This document shows, one piece after another, positions 37,208-45,749 of a stretch of DNA of 64,000 nucleotides. A program made the translations under genes and the position numbers. Source of the DNA: Solimonas aquatica. GTDB lineage: Bacteria; Pseudomonadota; Gammaproteobacteria; Nevskiales; Nevskiaceae. The notes under the pieces are model-generated. The model saw only the letters and a program-made list of their open reading frames with translations. It was not told the origin of the DNA and did not search any database. The DNA is taken from assembly GCF_900111015.1 (NCBI RefSeq), contig NZ_FOFS01000003.1, forward strand, positions 248,001 through 312,000, read 5' to 3'. The first letter of the stretch is position 1, and each line of letters opens with the position of its first letter.

Positions 37208-37689
37208 GTCCGCGGTTTCGCGCCCACATCGGTCTGGGCGCCAATCTGGGGGATCCGCCGGCGCAGCTGCGCTGGGCGCTGGCGCGCCTGGAGCAGCTGG
37301 GCCGGCTGCTGGCGCAGTCGCCGCTGTATCGCAGCCTGCCGATGGGGCCCAGCGAGCAGCCGGACTTCTGCAACGCGGTCTGCATTCTCGATACCGATAT
37401 CCCGCCGGAGGCGCTGATGCAGGCCTTGCTGGCCATCGAGCGCGAGGCCGGACGCGTGCGCGATGTGAAGTGGGGACCGCGCACCCTGGATCTGGATCTG
37501 CTGCATGTCGAAGGCGTGGTGCTGGACAGCGCGGCGCTGCGTCTGCCGCACCCCGGCATCGCGCAGCGTAACTTCGTGCTGCAGCCCTGGGCGCAGATCG
37601 CGCCGGACCTGGTGGTGCCGGGTCTGGGGCGGGTCGATCTTGCCGCAGGCCGGCTCGGTGAGGCCGGCTTGCAGCTCTGGCGTGAATAG
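37204..37689 (+). CDS. folK: 2-amino-4-hydroxy-6-hydroxymethyldihydropteridine pyrophosphokinase
   Basis: This 161-residue folate enzyme (HPPK) transfers pyrophosphate from ATP to the pterin. IGLGANLGDPPAQL is the N-terminal signature. 'MGPSEQPDFCNAV' follows, and VKWGPRTLDLDLLHV is the catalytic block with the two metal-binding Asp residues. The GTG start lies in the pcnB stop codon (GTGA), so translation is coupled. The panB promoter begins four bases after the stop codon. Confidence 0.93.
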   Translation: MSPRFRAHIGLGANLGDPPAQLRWALARLEQLGRLLAQSPLYRSLPMGPSEQPDFCNAVCILDTDIPPEALMQALLAIEREAGRVRDVKWGPRTLDLDLLHVEGVVLDSAALRLPHPGIAQRNFVLQPWAQIAPDLVVPGLGRVDLAAGRLGEAGLQLWRE

Positions 37690-37692
37690 CGT

Positions 37693-37720
37693 TTGACCGC
37701 AGGCCCTGATGGGCTACACT
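37693..37720 (+). promoter_or_regulatory. sigma70-type promoter of panBC
   Basis: TTGACC (37693-37698) and TACACT (37715-37720) are spaced by 16 bp. Transcription from about 37727 gives a leader of roughly 160 nt that contains both tandem hairpins before panB. Confidence 0.6.
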
Positions 37721-37746
37721 CGCGCCGCGTCGCGCAGTGCGCGCGC

Positions 37747-37830
37747 CGGGTGCATGTCTTGGTGGGCCGCCCGCCGCTGTCTGATAAGGTCGTGAACGCA
37801 GGCGCATGTCTTGGTGGGCCGCCGGTGTTC
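37747..37830 (+). promoter_or_regulatory. Tandem pan-type RNA hairpins in the panB leader
   Basis: Two copies of the core AUGUCUUGGUGGGCCGCC start at 37754 and 37806. Copy 1 (37747-37773) closes with CGGGUG/CGCCCG. Copy 2 (37794-37830) closes with GAACGC-A-GGCG pairing CGCC-G-GUGUUC. Inside each, G-U-C can pair with G-G-C, leaving a YAU bulge on the 5' side and a 6-nt loop. The same unit occurs in tandem before panD with different but still paired stems. Tandem hairpins with conserved bulged A before panB/C/D genes are the described form of the 'pan' motif; the assignment needs a covariance-model search. Confidence 0.75.
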
Positions 37831-37888
37831 CCCCGCAGGCCTTGCCGCCCTGGCTACGGATCGGGCTGGCATCGCCGGAGCGCCAACA

Positions 37889-38743
37889 ATGAATAGCCGC
37901 AAACCCGTCAACATCGCCGAGCTGCGCCGCATGCGTGCGGCCGGTGAAAAAATCGCCTGTCTCACCTGCTACGACGCCAGCTTCGCGCTGCTGCAGGATC
38001 GCGCCGGCGTCGATCTGATTCTGATCGGTGACTCCCTGGGCATGGTGATTCAGGGCGGCAACACCACCACGCCGGTGACCGTGGAGCAGATCAGCTATCA
38101 CAGCAAGTGCGTGGCACCGCATCTGCAGCGTGCGTTTCTGGTCGCCGATCTGCCGTTTCTCTCCTACGCCACGCTGGAGCGCGCGCTGGATGCCTCGCAG
38201 CGGCTGATGCAGGAAGGCGGCGCCAAGATGGTGAAGCTGGAAGGTGGTCGCGAGCAGGCCGCCATCGTCGAATATCTTTCGGTGCGCGGCGTGCCGGTCT
38301 GCGCGCACCTGGGTCTGCAGCCGCAGTTCATCCACAAGATGGGCAACTTCAAGGTGCAGGGTCGCGAGCAGGCGGCGGCCGAAGCGATGCTGCACGACGC
38401 GCAGGTGCTGGCGCAGGCCGGCGCCGATCTGCTGTTGCTCGAATGCATTCCGGCGGAGCTGGGCGCGCGCATCACCGCGCAGTCGCCGGTGCCGGTGATC
38501 GGCATCGGTGCCGGCAGTGGCGTCGATGGCCAGATTCTGGTGCTGCACGATCTGCTCGGCATCTCGCCGCAGGTGACCCTGGGGCACACCCCGCGCTTCG
38601 TGAAGAACTACATGGCCGGCGCGGTGGCGCAAGGCGAGAAGGGCGGGGTGATCGAGGCGGCGATCGCCGACTATGTGCGCGAGGTGAAGTCCGGCGCCTA
38701 TCCCGCGCCCGAGCACTGCTTCGAAACCACGGTGAAGCGATGA
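37889..38743 (+). CDS. panB: 3-methyl-2-oxobutanoate hydroxymethyltransferase
   Basis: This 284-residue enzyme makes ketopantoate from 2-oxoisovalerate and methylene-THF, the first step of pantothenate synthesis. [12 protein letters not shown] and [15 protein letters not shown] (Mg-binding Asp) are near the N-terminus. VKLEGG and [11 protein letters not shown] follow, then the catalytic Glu in [11 protein letters not shown] and [17 protein letters not shown]. The ATG at 37889 has GGAG upstream and overlaps the stop of a short frame opened at the second hairpin core. The stop overlaps the panC start (ATGA). The leader carries tandem pan-type hairpins. Confidence 0.95.
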   Translation: MNSRKPVNIAELRRMRAAGEKIACLTCYDASFALLQDRAGVDLILIGDSLGMVIQGGNTTTPVTVEQISYHSKCVAPHLQRAFLVADLPFLSYATLERALDASQRLMQEGGAKMVKLEGGREQAAIVEYLSVRGVPVCAHLGLQPQFIHKMGNFKVQGREQAAAEAMLHDAQVLAQAGADLLLLECIPAELGARITAQSPVPVIGIGAGSGVDGQILVLHDLLGISPQVTLGHTPRFVKNYMAGAVAQGEKGGVIEAAIADYVREVKSGAYPAPEHCFETTVKR

Positions 38744-39585
38744 ACACGGTCCATACCGTCGCCGAGTTGCGCGCCACGCTGGCCGGCTGGCGGCGACAGG
38801 GTGAGCGCATCGCCTTCACGCCCACCATGGGCAATCTGCATCAGGGGCATCTGCGCCTGGTCGAGCAGGCCCGGCTGCGCGCCGCACGCGTGGTGGCCAG
38901 CGTGTTCGTGAATCCGCTGCAGTTCGGTCCCAATGAAGACTTCGACCGTTACCCGCGCACGCTCGCGGCGGACGCCGACAAGCTCGCCGCCGCCGGCTGC
39001 GATCTGCTGTTCGCGCCCAGCGTTGCGGAGATGTATCCGCAGGGGCGCGAGGGTCTGACCACCATCACCGTGCCGCGCCACGCCAGTCTGCTGGAAGGCG
39101 CGTTCCGGCCCGGGCATTTCGATGGCGTGGCCACGGTGGTGAACATCCTGTTCAACCAAGTGCAGCCGGACGTGGCCTTGTTCGGCGAGAAGGACTATCA
39201 GCAGTTGCAGGTCATCCGGCAGATGGTGGCGGATCTGCATCTGCCCATCGAGATCGTCGGCGTGGCCACCGAACGCGAGGCCGACGGTCTGGCGATGTCC
39301 TCGCGCAACCAGTACCTGCAGCCCCAGGAGCGCGCGCAGGCGGCCCTGATTCATGCCAGCCTGCAGGCGGTGGCCGAGGCGCTGCGGGCAGGCCGTCGCG
39401 ACTACGAGGCGCTCTGCGCCGAGCAGGCTGCGCGACTGGCCCAGGCGGGTTTCCGCGTGCAGTACCTGAGCCTGCGGGCATCCGATCTGGGGGCGCCGGC
39501 GTCCGATGCACGGCAGCTCCGCGTGCTGGTCGCGGCTTATCTGGGCAATACCAGATTGATTGACAACATCGCCATTTCCCTTTGA
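38740..39585 (+). CDS. panC: Pantothenate synthetase
   Basis: This 281-residue ligase joins pantoate and beta-alanine with [18 protein letters not shown] holds the HIGH-like motif (HQGH). [36 protein letters not shown] and MSSRNQYL (KMSKS-like SSRN) are all in place. The ATG lies in the panB stop codon, so panBC is one translationally coupled operon. panD follows 226 bp later with its own promoter and hairpins. Confidence 0.96.
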   Translation: MNTVHTVAELRATLAGWRRQGERIAFTPTMGNLHQGHLRLVEQARLRAARVVASVFVNPLQFGPNEDFDRYPRTLAADADKLAAAGCDLLFAPSVAEMYPQGREGLTTITVPRHASLLEGAFRPGHFDGVATVVNILFNQVQPDVALFGEKDYQQLQVIRQMVADLHLPIEIVGVATEREADGLAMSSRNQYLQPQERAQAALIHASLQAVAEALRAGRRDYEALCAEQAARLAQAGFRVQYLSLRASDLGAPASDARQLRVLVAAYLGNTRLIDNIAISL

Positions 39586-39648
39586 TCTGTAAGATATTTC
39601 CTGCTCATCGCCACGCCGGGCGCGAATCCGGTACAGCATCGGTTAAGG

Positions 39649-39677
39649 TTTAAAGACAGAGCGAAATGATCTAGAAT
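39649..39677 (+). promoter_or_regulatory. sigma70-type promoter of panD
   Basis: TTTAAA (39649-39654) and TAGAAT (39672-39677) are spaced by 17 bp in an A/T-rich patch after panC. The start of transcription would be near 39684, giving a leader of about 128 nt that contains the tandem hairpins. Confidence 0.6.
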
Positions 39678-39711
39678 CTGTGCCTCGCTTCGTGACCACC
39701 GTCACAGGCAA

Positions 39712-39793
39712 CGGGCGTATGTCTTATTGGGCCGCCCGCCGTCGTCCGAACCGTAAAACGTCGCGCGTATGTCTTGGTGGGCCGCCGACGTTT
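39712..39793 (+). promoter_or_regulatory. Tandem pan-type RNA hairpins in the panD leader
   Basis: Two further copies of the panB-leader unit have cores at 39719 and 39769. Copy 3 (39712-39738) closes with CGGGCG/CGCCCG and has loop UUAUUG instead of UUGGUG. Copy 4 (39756-39793) closes with AAACGUCG/CGACGUUU, a sequence unrelated to the stems of copies 1-3 yet fully paired. The core G-U-C/G-G-C helix and YAU bulge are kept. The last stem ends 18 nt before the panD ATG, close to where a ribosome binds. Compensatory change among four copies is strong evidence for selection on RNA structure. Confidence 0.75.
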
Positions 39794-39811
39794 CCAATCG
39801 AGATCAAACCC

Positions 39812-40192
39812 ATGCAACTGCACATGCTCAAATGCAAGCTGCATCGTGCCTGCGTGACTCATGCCGAACTGGATTACGAAGGCTCCTGCGCCATCGACGC
39901 CAAGCTGCTCGAACTCGCCGGCATCCTGGAGTTCGAACAGATCCAGATTTACAACGTGGGCAACGGTGAGCGTTTCACCACCTACGCCATCAAGGCCGAG
40001 CCCGGCTCGGGCATCATTTCCGTGAACGGCGCCGCCGCCCACAAGGCGCGCGTCGGTGACCGCGTGATCATCTGCGCCTACTCGCAGATGGACCCGGCCG
40101 CCGCCCGCAGCCACGCGCCGCGTCTGGTGTATCTGGACGAACGCAACCGCGTCACCCGCACCGGCAACACCATTCCGGTCCAGGCCGCCTGA
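39812..40192 (+). CDS. panD: Aspartate 1-decarboxylase
   Basis: This 126-residue pyruvoyl enzyme makes beta-alanine from aspartate for pantothenate. Self-cleavage falls at Gly24-Ser25 in [45 protein letters not shown] and [13 protein letters not shown] are characteristic. The ATG of [13 protein letters not shown] is the family start; the in-frame codons upstream run through the hairpins and are not family sequence. No good ribosome-binding site is visible, in line with control by the adjacent hairpin. Confidence 0.95.
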   Translation: MQLHMLKCKLHRACVTHAELDYEGSCAIDAKLLELAGILEFEQIQIYNVGNGERFTTYAIKAEPGSGIISVNGAAAHKARVGDRVIICAYSQMDPAAARSHAPRLVYLDERNRVTRTGNTIPVQAA

Positions 40193-40205
40193 GCGCCTTT
40201 TCAAG

Positions 40206-40826
40206 GTGAGCAGCGTCCAGGCGTGGTTTCCCACGCTGATCTATTGCGAGCGCCTGCAACGGTCTTCGTTGCGGGCCTTCAATGCTGATCTGCTGGACGC
40301 CTGCCAGCGTATCCGCGAGCACGACGAAGCCGGCCGGCGCTGGTCGCAGCCCAACTATCCCCTGGGTTACACCAGTTACGGCTCGCTGGATCGCCTGCAC
40401 CAGTTCGCCTCGCCTTTCGAGGAGCTGCGCCAGCGCCTGGAGCCGCATGTGCGGCGCTATGCGCGCGCGCTGTCCTGGAATCTGCGCGGCGGGCGACTGC
40501 TGATGACCGATTGCTGGCTCAACGTCATGCCGCGCGGCTGTGCGCACAGCTTTCACATCCATCCGCAGGCCGTGATCAGCGGCACCTACTATGTGAAAAC
40601 CCCGCGTGGCTGCAGCGGCCTGAAGTTCGAAGACCCGCGTCTGGACTCGTTCATGGCGGCGCCGCCGCGCCGCGCCAGCGCCCGGCCGGCGCTCAAGCCC
40701 CACATTCAGTACCCGGCGCAGGCCGGCAAACTGATTCTGTTCGAGAGCTGGCTGCGGCACGAGGTGCCGGCCAATCCGGTCGACGAAGAACGCGTGAGCA
40801 TCAGCTTCAACTACCACTGGTGCTGA
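40206..40826 (+). CDS. TIGR02466-type putative 2-oxoglutarate/Fe(II) oxygenase
   Basis: This 206-residue protein reads as a DSBH-fold oxygenase. AWFPTLIYCERL is the typical N-terminus of this family. SFHIHPQAVISGTYYVK supplies the metal-binding His, and LFESWLRHEVPANPVDEERVSISFNYHW (in pieces) the distal His and the 2-oxoglutarate Arg. The substrate is unknown. A GTG at 40206 with AAGG close before it is the only reasonable start. It follows panD by 13 bp and may be read with it, though no link to pantothenate is known to me. Confidence 0.78.
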   Translation: MSSVQAWFPTLIYCERLQRSSLRAFNADLLDACQRIREHDEAGRRWSQPNYPLGYTSYGSLDRLHQFASPFEELRQRLEPHVRRYARALSWNLRGGRLLMTDCWLNVMPRGCAHSFHIHPQAVISGTYYVKTPRGCSGLKFEDPRLDSFMAAPPRRASARPALKPHIQYPAQAGKLILFESWLRHEVPANPVDEERVSISFNYHWC

Positions 40827-40902
40827 GTCGCGCAAGGCCCCACGGCAAAAATCTTGCGGAGCAGTTTCCGCCGACTTCTTCAGCCGTTAGTCTTAGCGGT
40901 AC

Positions 40903-42543
40903 ATGACTTCCACCAATAACGCCGGTTTGAGCGCCAGCGCTGCTTGGCGCGCTTTGCAGATCCATGCCAGGAGCATGGATCAGACCCGCATCGCCGAACT
41001 GTTTGCCGCTGATGCGCAGCGGGCGCGGGAAATGAGCTGCGAGGACGTCGGTTTTTATCTGGACTATTCCAAGCAGCGTGTCAGCGTCGAGACCCTGGAA
41101 CTGCTGCGCAATCTGGCGCGCCAGCAACAGCTCGAAACCTGGCGCGAGCGCCTGTTCAACGGCGAGCACGTCAACAACACCGAGAACCGCGCCGCCCTGC
41201 ACATGGCCTTGCGCGCGCCGCGTGCCGCCGACTTCCGCGACGCCGGCCGTCGTGTCGGCCCCGAGGTGCATGCCGTACTGGACCGCATGGCCGAATTCTG
41301 CGAGCGGGTGCGCAGCGGGCAGTGGCGTGGTGCCACGGGCAAGCGGATCACCGATGTGGTCAACATCGGCATCGGCGGTTCGGATCTGGGGCCGCGTCTG
41401 GTCTGTGAAGCGCTGGCCGCAAGCATCGACGGGCCGCGCCCGCATTTCGTGGCCAATGTCGATGGCGCCGATCTGCACGCCATCCTCGCGCGGCTGCGGC
41501 CGGAGACCACGATGTTCGTGGTGGTGAGCAAGACCTTCACCACGCAGGAAACCCTGGTCAATGCGCTGCATGCGCGCGCCTGGATCGTGTCCTCCCTGGA
41601 CATCGAGGCGGTGTCCAAGCACTTCGTTGCGGTGTCGACCAATCAGGAGGCGGTGGAGGCCTTCGGCATCGACGCCGATCACATGTTCTCGTTCTGGGAC
41701 TGGGTGGGCGGACGCTACTCGCTGTGGAGTGCGGTCGGTCTGTCGATCATGCTGGCCCTGGGACCGCAACGCTTCACCGGCTTGCTGCGTGGCGCGCATG
41801 CCATGGACACGCATTTCCGGCGCGCGCCCTTGCAGCAGAACCTGCCGGTGCTGCTCGGCCTGCTGGCGATCTGGAACCATAATTTTCTGGGCTGTGCCAC
41901 CCAGGTGCTGGCGCCGTATGCGCAACGCCTCTCGCTGTTCGTGTCCTGGGCGCAGCAGCTGGAGATGGAGTCCAACGGCAAGAGTGTGACGCGCGAGGGT
42001 CGCCGCGTGGACTACGCCACCACTCCGGCGCTGTGGGGCAATGTCGGCACCAATGCCCAGCATGCTTATTTCCAGATGCTGCATCAGGGGCCGGCCGTGC
42101 ATCCGGTGGATTTCATCCTGCCGGTCTATGCCGAGCACCCGTACAAGGACATGCACAAGAAGCTGGTGGCCAATTGCCTGGCGCAGGCTTCGGCGCTGAT
42201 GCGCGGCAAGAGCGCCCAGGAAGTGCGTGCCGAGCTGGTCGCGCGCGGTCTGGAAGGCGAGGCGCTGGAGGCCGCCGTGCCGCATCGCGTGTTCCCCGGC
42301 AACCGGCCCAGCAACATGCTGCTGATGCCGCGTGTGGATCCTTTCCATCTGGGCGCGCTGCTCGCGCTCTACGAGCACCGCACCTTCGTGATGAGCGTGA
42401 TCTGGGGCATCAATGCCTTCGATCAATGGGGCGTGGAATTCGGCAAGCAGCTCGCCAACCGCATCCTGGATCCGAAGTCCGATCTGCCACTGGACCCTTC
42501 CACCGACGAGCTGATGCACAAGCTGCAGCTGCGCATGCGCTGA
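40903..42543 (+). CDS. pgi: Glucose-6-phosphate isomerase
   Basis: This 546-residue enzyme interconverts glucose-6-phosphate and fructose-6-phosphate. NIGIGGSDLGPRLV binds the phosphate. VVSKTFTTQETL and FSFWDWVGGRYSLWSAVGL (family signature 1) are in mid-protein. 'MESNGKSVTREG' and the C-terminal MSVIWGINAFDQWGVEFGK (signature 2, active-site Lys) follow. The length matches the E. coli enzyme (549). The gene stands alone and ends seven bases from the convergent queG stop. Confidence 0.97.
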   Translation: MTSTNNAGLSASAAWRALQIHARSMDQTRIAELFAADAQRAREMSCEDVGFYLDYSKQRVSVETLELLRNLARQQQLETWRERLFNGEHVNNTENRAALHMALRAPRAADFRDAGRRVGPEVHAVLDRMAEFCERVRSGQWRGATGKRITDVVNIGIGGSDLGPRLVCEALAASIDGPRPHFVANVDGADLHAILARLRPETTMFVVVSKTFTTQETLVNALHARAWIVSSLDIEAVSKHFVAVSTNQEAVEAFGIDADHMFSFWDWVGGRYSLWSAVGLSIMLALGPQRFTGLLRGAHAMDTHFRRAPLQQNLPVLLGLLAIWNHNFLGCATQVLAPYAQRLSLFVSWAQQLEMESNGKSVTREGRRVDYATTPALWGNVGTNAQHAYFQMLHQGPAVHPVDFILPVYAEHPYKDMHKKLVANCLAQASALMRGKSAQEVRAELVARGLEGEALEAAVPHRVFPGNRPSNMLLMPRVDPFHLGALLALYEHRTFVMSVIWGINAFDQWGVEFGKQLANRILDPKSDLPLDPSTDELMHKLQLRMR

Positions 42544-42550
42544 GCTTCAA

Positions 42551-43636
42551 TCAGGCCGCACCCTGCCTCTGCAGGGCCCACAGCAAATGCTCGCGCAGTA
42601 CCTCGTCGTCACTGTGCAGGCGGGCCTGCAGCGCGGCGCGCACCGCGTCTGAAGGCGGGGCGTTGCCCAGAGCAATGGCGAGATTGCGCAGCCAGCGCGC
42701 ATAACCGGCGCGGCGCAGGGCCATGCCCTCGGTGCGACGCAGCCATTCGGCCTCGTCCCAGGCGAACAGCTCCAGCAGGCCGGCGCGGTCCAGGCGGTGC
42801 CGCGCCATGAAATCGGCCTCGCCGCTTTTCTGCGCGTAGCGGTTCCAGGGGCAGACCAGCTGGCAGTCATCGCAACCGAAGATGCGATTGCCCATGGCCG
42901 CGCGCAGGGCCTCGGGAATCGCGCCGTGATGCTCGATGGTCAGATACGAGATGCAGCGCGCGGCGTCGAGGCGATACGGCGCGATGATGGCCTGCGTCGG
43001 GCAGATGTCGAGACAGGCGCTGCAGCTGCCGCAGAGATTCTTCGCCGCACTCGCGTCCTGCGCCGGCAGCGGCAGATCGCTGTAGATCTCGCCCAGGAAA
43101 AACCAGGAACCGGCCTCGCGCTGGATCAGCAGGGTGTGCTTGCCGATCCAACCCAGGCCGGCATTGCGCGCCATGGCTTTCTCCAGCGCCGGCGCGCTGT
43201 CGGCGAGCACGCGATAACCAAACGGCCCGATGGCCTGCTCGATGCGCCGCGCGAGCCGGAGCAGGCGCGCGCGCAGCACGCGGTGATAGTCGCGGCCCAG
43301 GGCGTAGCGCGAGATGTAGGCGCGCGTGGCATCGCCCAGCACCTGTTGCGCCAGCGCCGCGTCGATGGGATAGGCCATGCGCGCCGAGATCACGCTCAAG
43401 GTGCCGGGCCGCAGACGCGCGGGCTCCGCGCGCAGCGCCGGATCGCGACGCATCCAGTCCATGCCGCCGTGCAGGCCTTCGTCGAGCCAGCGCTGCAGGT
43501 GCGCAAGATCTTCGTCGAGCGCGAGCGTGGCGAAGCCGGCGTCGGCAAAGCCCAGCTCGCGGGCCCACTCGGGCAGCGCGCGCAGCGCCTGCCAGGCGGC
43601 GGCGTCGGGGCGGGGCGGGGCGGGGTCGGTGCGCAT
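42551..43636 (-). CDS. queG: Epoxyqueuosine reductase
   Basis: This 361-residue cobalamin- and Fe-S-dependent enzyme performs the last step of queuosine synthesis in tRNA wobble positions. AYISRYALGRDYH and GWIGKHTLLIQREAGSWFFLGEI are family blocks. Two [4Fe-4S] motifs are CGSCSACLDICPTQAI and CDDCQLVCPWN. A short HEAT-like C-terminus follows (LRNLAIALGNAP). The ATG of MRTDPAPP is chosen over upstream in-frame codons that look non-coding. It is divergent from nnr with only 50 bp between, the usual gammaproteobacterial order around tsaE. Confidence 0.95.
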   Translation of the reverse strand: MRTDPAPPRPDAAAWQALRALPEWARELGFADAGFATLALDEDLAHLQRWLDEGLHGGMDWMRRDPALRAEPARLRPGTLSVISARMAYPIDAALAQQVLGDATRAYISRYALGRDYHRVLRARLLRLARRIEQAIGPFGYRVLADSAPALEKAMARNAGLGWIGKHTLLIQREAGSWFFLGEIYSDLPLPAQDASAAKNLCGSCSACLDICPTQAIIAPYRLDAARCISYLTIEHHGAIPEALRAAMGNRIFGCDDCQLVCPWNRYAQKSGEADFMARHRLDRAGLLELFAWDEAEWLRRTEGMALRRAGYARWLRNLAIALGNAPPSDAVRAALQARLHSDDEVLREHLLWALQRQGAA

Positions 43637-43686
43637 GGCCGCGCGATTGTAGCGATCCGCCGCGCGCGGCTTTCTATACTGTGCGC

Positions 43687-45153
43687 ATGAACCGAGAAGA
43701 CCGCCTCTACAGTGCCGCACAGGTACGCGAGCTGGATCGCCTGGCCATCGAAGGCCAGGGCATCGCCGGCTACACGCTGATGCAGCGCGCCGCGCAGGCC
43801 TGCTGGCGGGTGCTGCGCGAGCGCTGGCCGCAGGCGCGGCGCATCGCGGTGATCTGCGGGCGTGGCAACAACGGTGGCGACGGCTACGAGATCGCGCGCC
43901 TGGCGCGCGCCGCAGGGCTGGATGTGAAGGTCTACGCCGTCGAGGCTCTGCCCACGCAGGGCGATGGTCTGCGTGCCTGTCAGGCCTGGCAGGCGGAGCG
44001 GGGCGATATCGAGGCGTTCAGCGGCGCGCTGGCGCCGGCGGACGTGATGGTCGACGCGCTGTTCGGTACGGGTCTGGCGCGCGCCCCGGAAGGCGTGGCC
44101 GCGCAGGCGATCCAGGCCATCAACGCCGCCAATGCCGGTGTGCTGGCGGTGGACGTGCCGTCGGGCCTGGACGCCAGCAGCGGCCGCGCCTTCACGCCTA
44201 CGGTGCGCGCCGAAGCCACGGTGAGCTTCATCGGCAACAAGCTGGGCCTTCATACCGGCGATGGTCCTGACTATGCCGGCACGCGGCACTTCGACGATCT
44301 GCAGGTGCCCGAGGCGGTGTACGAAGCCTTCGCGCCGCAGGCGCAGCGGCTGCCTCAGGCCTTGCTGGCGCAGAGCCTGCCGCGCCGGCGTCGCGGCGCG
44401 CACAAGGGCGAGCATGGGCATGTGCTCCTGATCGGCGGCAATCTCGGCATGATGGGCGCGGCCCTGCTGGCCGGACGCGCGGCCCTGCGCTGCGGCGCCG
44501 GCCTGGTCAGCGTCGCCACGCGCACCGAACACGCGGCGCTGCTGAGCACGGCGCAGCCGGAGCTGATGTCGCGCGGTGTGCGCGATGCCATCGAGCTGCG
44601 ACCGCTGCTGGCGCGCGCCGATGTGGTCGCCATCGGTCCGGGGCTGGGGCAGGACGCCTGGGCGCGTGGCCTGTGGAGCGCCACGCTGGAATCCGGCAAG
44701 CCGCTGATCGTCGATGCCGATGCCTTGAACCTGCTGGCCGCGGAGCCCGTCGCGCTGCCCGATGCCGTGCTCACCCCGCATCCGGGCGAGGCCGGGCGTC
44801 TGCTGGGTCTGGGCAATGCGCAGGTCCAGGCCGACCGGCTCGGCGCGCTGCGGGCGCTCGAAGCGCGCTACGGCGCCACCGTGCTGCTCAAGGGGGCCGG
44901 GACGCTGATCAGCGGCCGGCCGCCGGCGGTCTGCACCTTCGGCAATCCCGGCATGGCGGTCGGCGGCATGGGCGATGTGCTCAGCGGCGTGATCGCCGCG
45001 CTGCGCGCGCAAGGTCTGAGCGCCGAGGCGGCCGCGCAGAACGGCGCAGTGCTGCACGCCCTGGCCGGTGATCGCGTGGCCGCTGGCGGTGAGCGTGGCC
45101 TGCTGCCCAGCGATCTGCTGGTGGTGTTGCGCAGCCTGGCCAACCCGCTATGA
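43687..45153 (+). CDS. nnr: Bifunctional NAD(P)H-hydrate epimerase / ADP-dependent dehydratase
   Basis: This 488-residue enzyme repairs hydrated NAD(P)H. The N-terminal epimerase (YjeF_N, ~1-215) has ICGRGNNGGDGYEIAR and MVDALFGTGL. The C-terminal dehydratase (~225-485) has HVLLIGGNLGMMGAALLAGRAALRCGAG, AIGPGLGQD, VLTPHPGEAGRLLG and FGNPGMAVGGMGDVLSG (catalytic Asp in GMGD). The long strings are read in pieces. The ATG at 43687 is preferred over a GTG two codons earlier. It overlaps tsaE by four bases (ATGA). Confidence 0.96.
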   Translation: MNREDRLYSAAQVRELDRLAIEGQGIAGYTLMQRAAQACWRVLRERWPQARRIAVICGRGNNGGDGYEIARLARAAGLDVKVYAVEALPTQGDGLRACQAWQAERGDIEAFSGALAPADVMVDALFGTGLARAPEGVAAQAIQAINAANAGVLAVDVPSGLDASSGRAFTPTVRAEATVSFIGNKLGLHTGDGPDYAGTRHFDDLQVPEAVYEAFAPQAQRLPQALLAQSLPRRRRGAHKGEHGHVLLIGGNLGMMGAALLAGRAALRCGAGLVSVATRTEHAALLSTAQPELMSRGVRDAIELRPLLARADVVAIGPGLGQDAWARGLWSATLESGKPLIVDADALNLLAAEPVALPDAVLTPHPGEAGRLLGLGNAQVQADRLGALRALEARYGATVLLKGAGTLISGRPPAVCTFGNPGMAVGGMGDVLSGVIAALRAQGLSAEAAAQNGAVLHALAGDRVAAGGERGLLPSDLLVVLRSLANPL

Positions 45154-45632
45154 GCGAATCGCCGCCGAGTCTGCATCTGGCCGACGCCAGCGCCACCGAA
45201 GCGCTGGGCGCAGTGCTGGCGCAATGGCTGGCGGCACGCGGCGCGGGGCTGGTGACGCTGCAGGGCGATCTGGGCGCCGGCAAGACCACGCTGGTGCGCG
45301 GACTGCTGCGCGCACTTGGCGCGAGCGGACCGATCCGCAGTCCCAGCTACACCCTGCTGGAGCCCTATCAGCTGGGCGGGCTGCGCGTGCTGCACATGGA
45401 TTTCTATCGCCTGCAGTCGCCCGACGAGCTGGAAAACCTGGGCCTGCGTGACGACCCGCCCGAGCAGAGCATCTGGCTGGTGGAATGGCCCGAGCGTGCC
45501 GGTGAACTCTTGCCGCCGCCCGATCTGGCACTGAAGCTGAGCAATGCCGCCGAGGGCCGCACCGCCGAGCTGGCCTGTGCCGCCGCCGGACGGCCGGCCC
45601 TGGACCGGCTGCTGCACGCCGCTAAGCTGTAG
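45150..45632 (+). CDS. tsaE: tRNA threonylcarbamoyladenosine biosynthesis ATPase
   Basis: This 160-residue P-loop ATPase assists TsaB/TsaD in making t6A37 of ANN-decoding tRNAs. The Walker A is LQGDLGAGKTTLVRGLL. SPSYTLLEPY and HMDFYRL are family blocks, and WLVEWPERAGELLPPPDL carries the conserved EWPE. It is translationally coupled to nnr and followed by the amidase gene after 117 bp with its own promoter. Confidence 0.96.
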   Translation: MSESPPSLHLADASATEALGAVLAQWLAARGAGLVTLQGDLGAGKTTLVRGLLRALGASGPIRSPSYTLLEPYQLGGLRVLHMDFYRLQSPDELENLGLRDDPPEQSIWLVEWPERAGELLPPPDLALKLSNAAEGRTAELACAAAGRPALDRLLHAAKL

Positions 45633-45691
45633 CAGTGGTTTTGAACCACCTTAAAAAGTAAGCGTAGCTGGCTGTTTAAGCTGAGAATAAC

Positions 45692-45721
45692 TTGCTTATC
45701 CCAGAGTAACTGCGCTAGGCT
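45692..45721 (+). promoter_or_regulatory. Promoter of the amidase gene
   Basis: TTGCTT (45692-45697) and TAGGCT (45716-45721) are spaced by 18 bp, 28 bp before the amidase ATG. Upstream, GTGGTT-TTG-AACCAC just after the tsaE stop forms a small hairpin without a T-run. Confidence 0.45.
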
Positions 45722-45749
45722 CGTGTTCATTCTGGGGCTTTCTTTCCGT

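Noticed and set aside
35747-38716. A 989-codon open frame on the minus strand across pcnB, folK and panB
   Set aside because: It runs antisense through three genes with clear catalytic motifs, two promoters and the hairpins, and has no recognisable domain.
39680-39811. An N-terminal extension of panD through the hairpins
   Set aside because: PanD begins at MQLHMLK in the family and self-cleaves 24 residues later; the extension encodes the repeated hairpin core, not PanD sequence.
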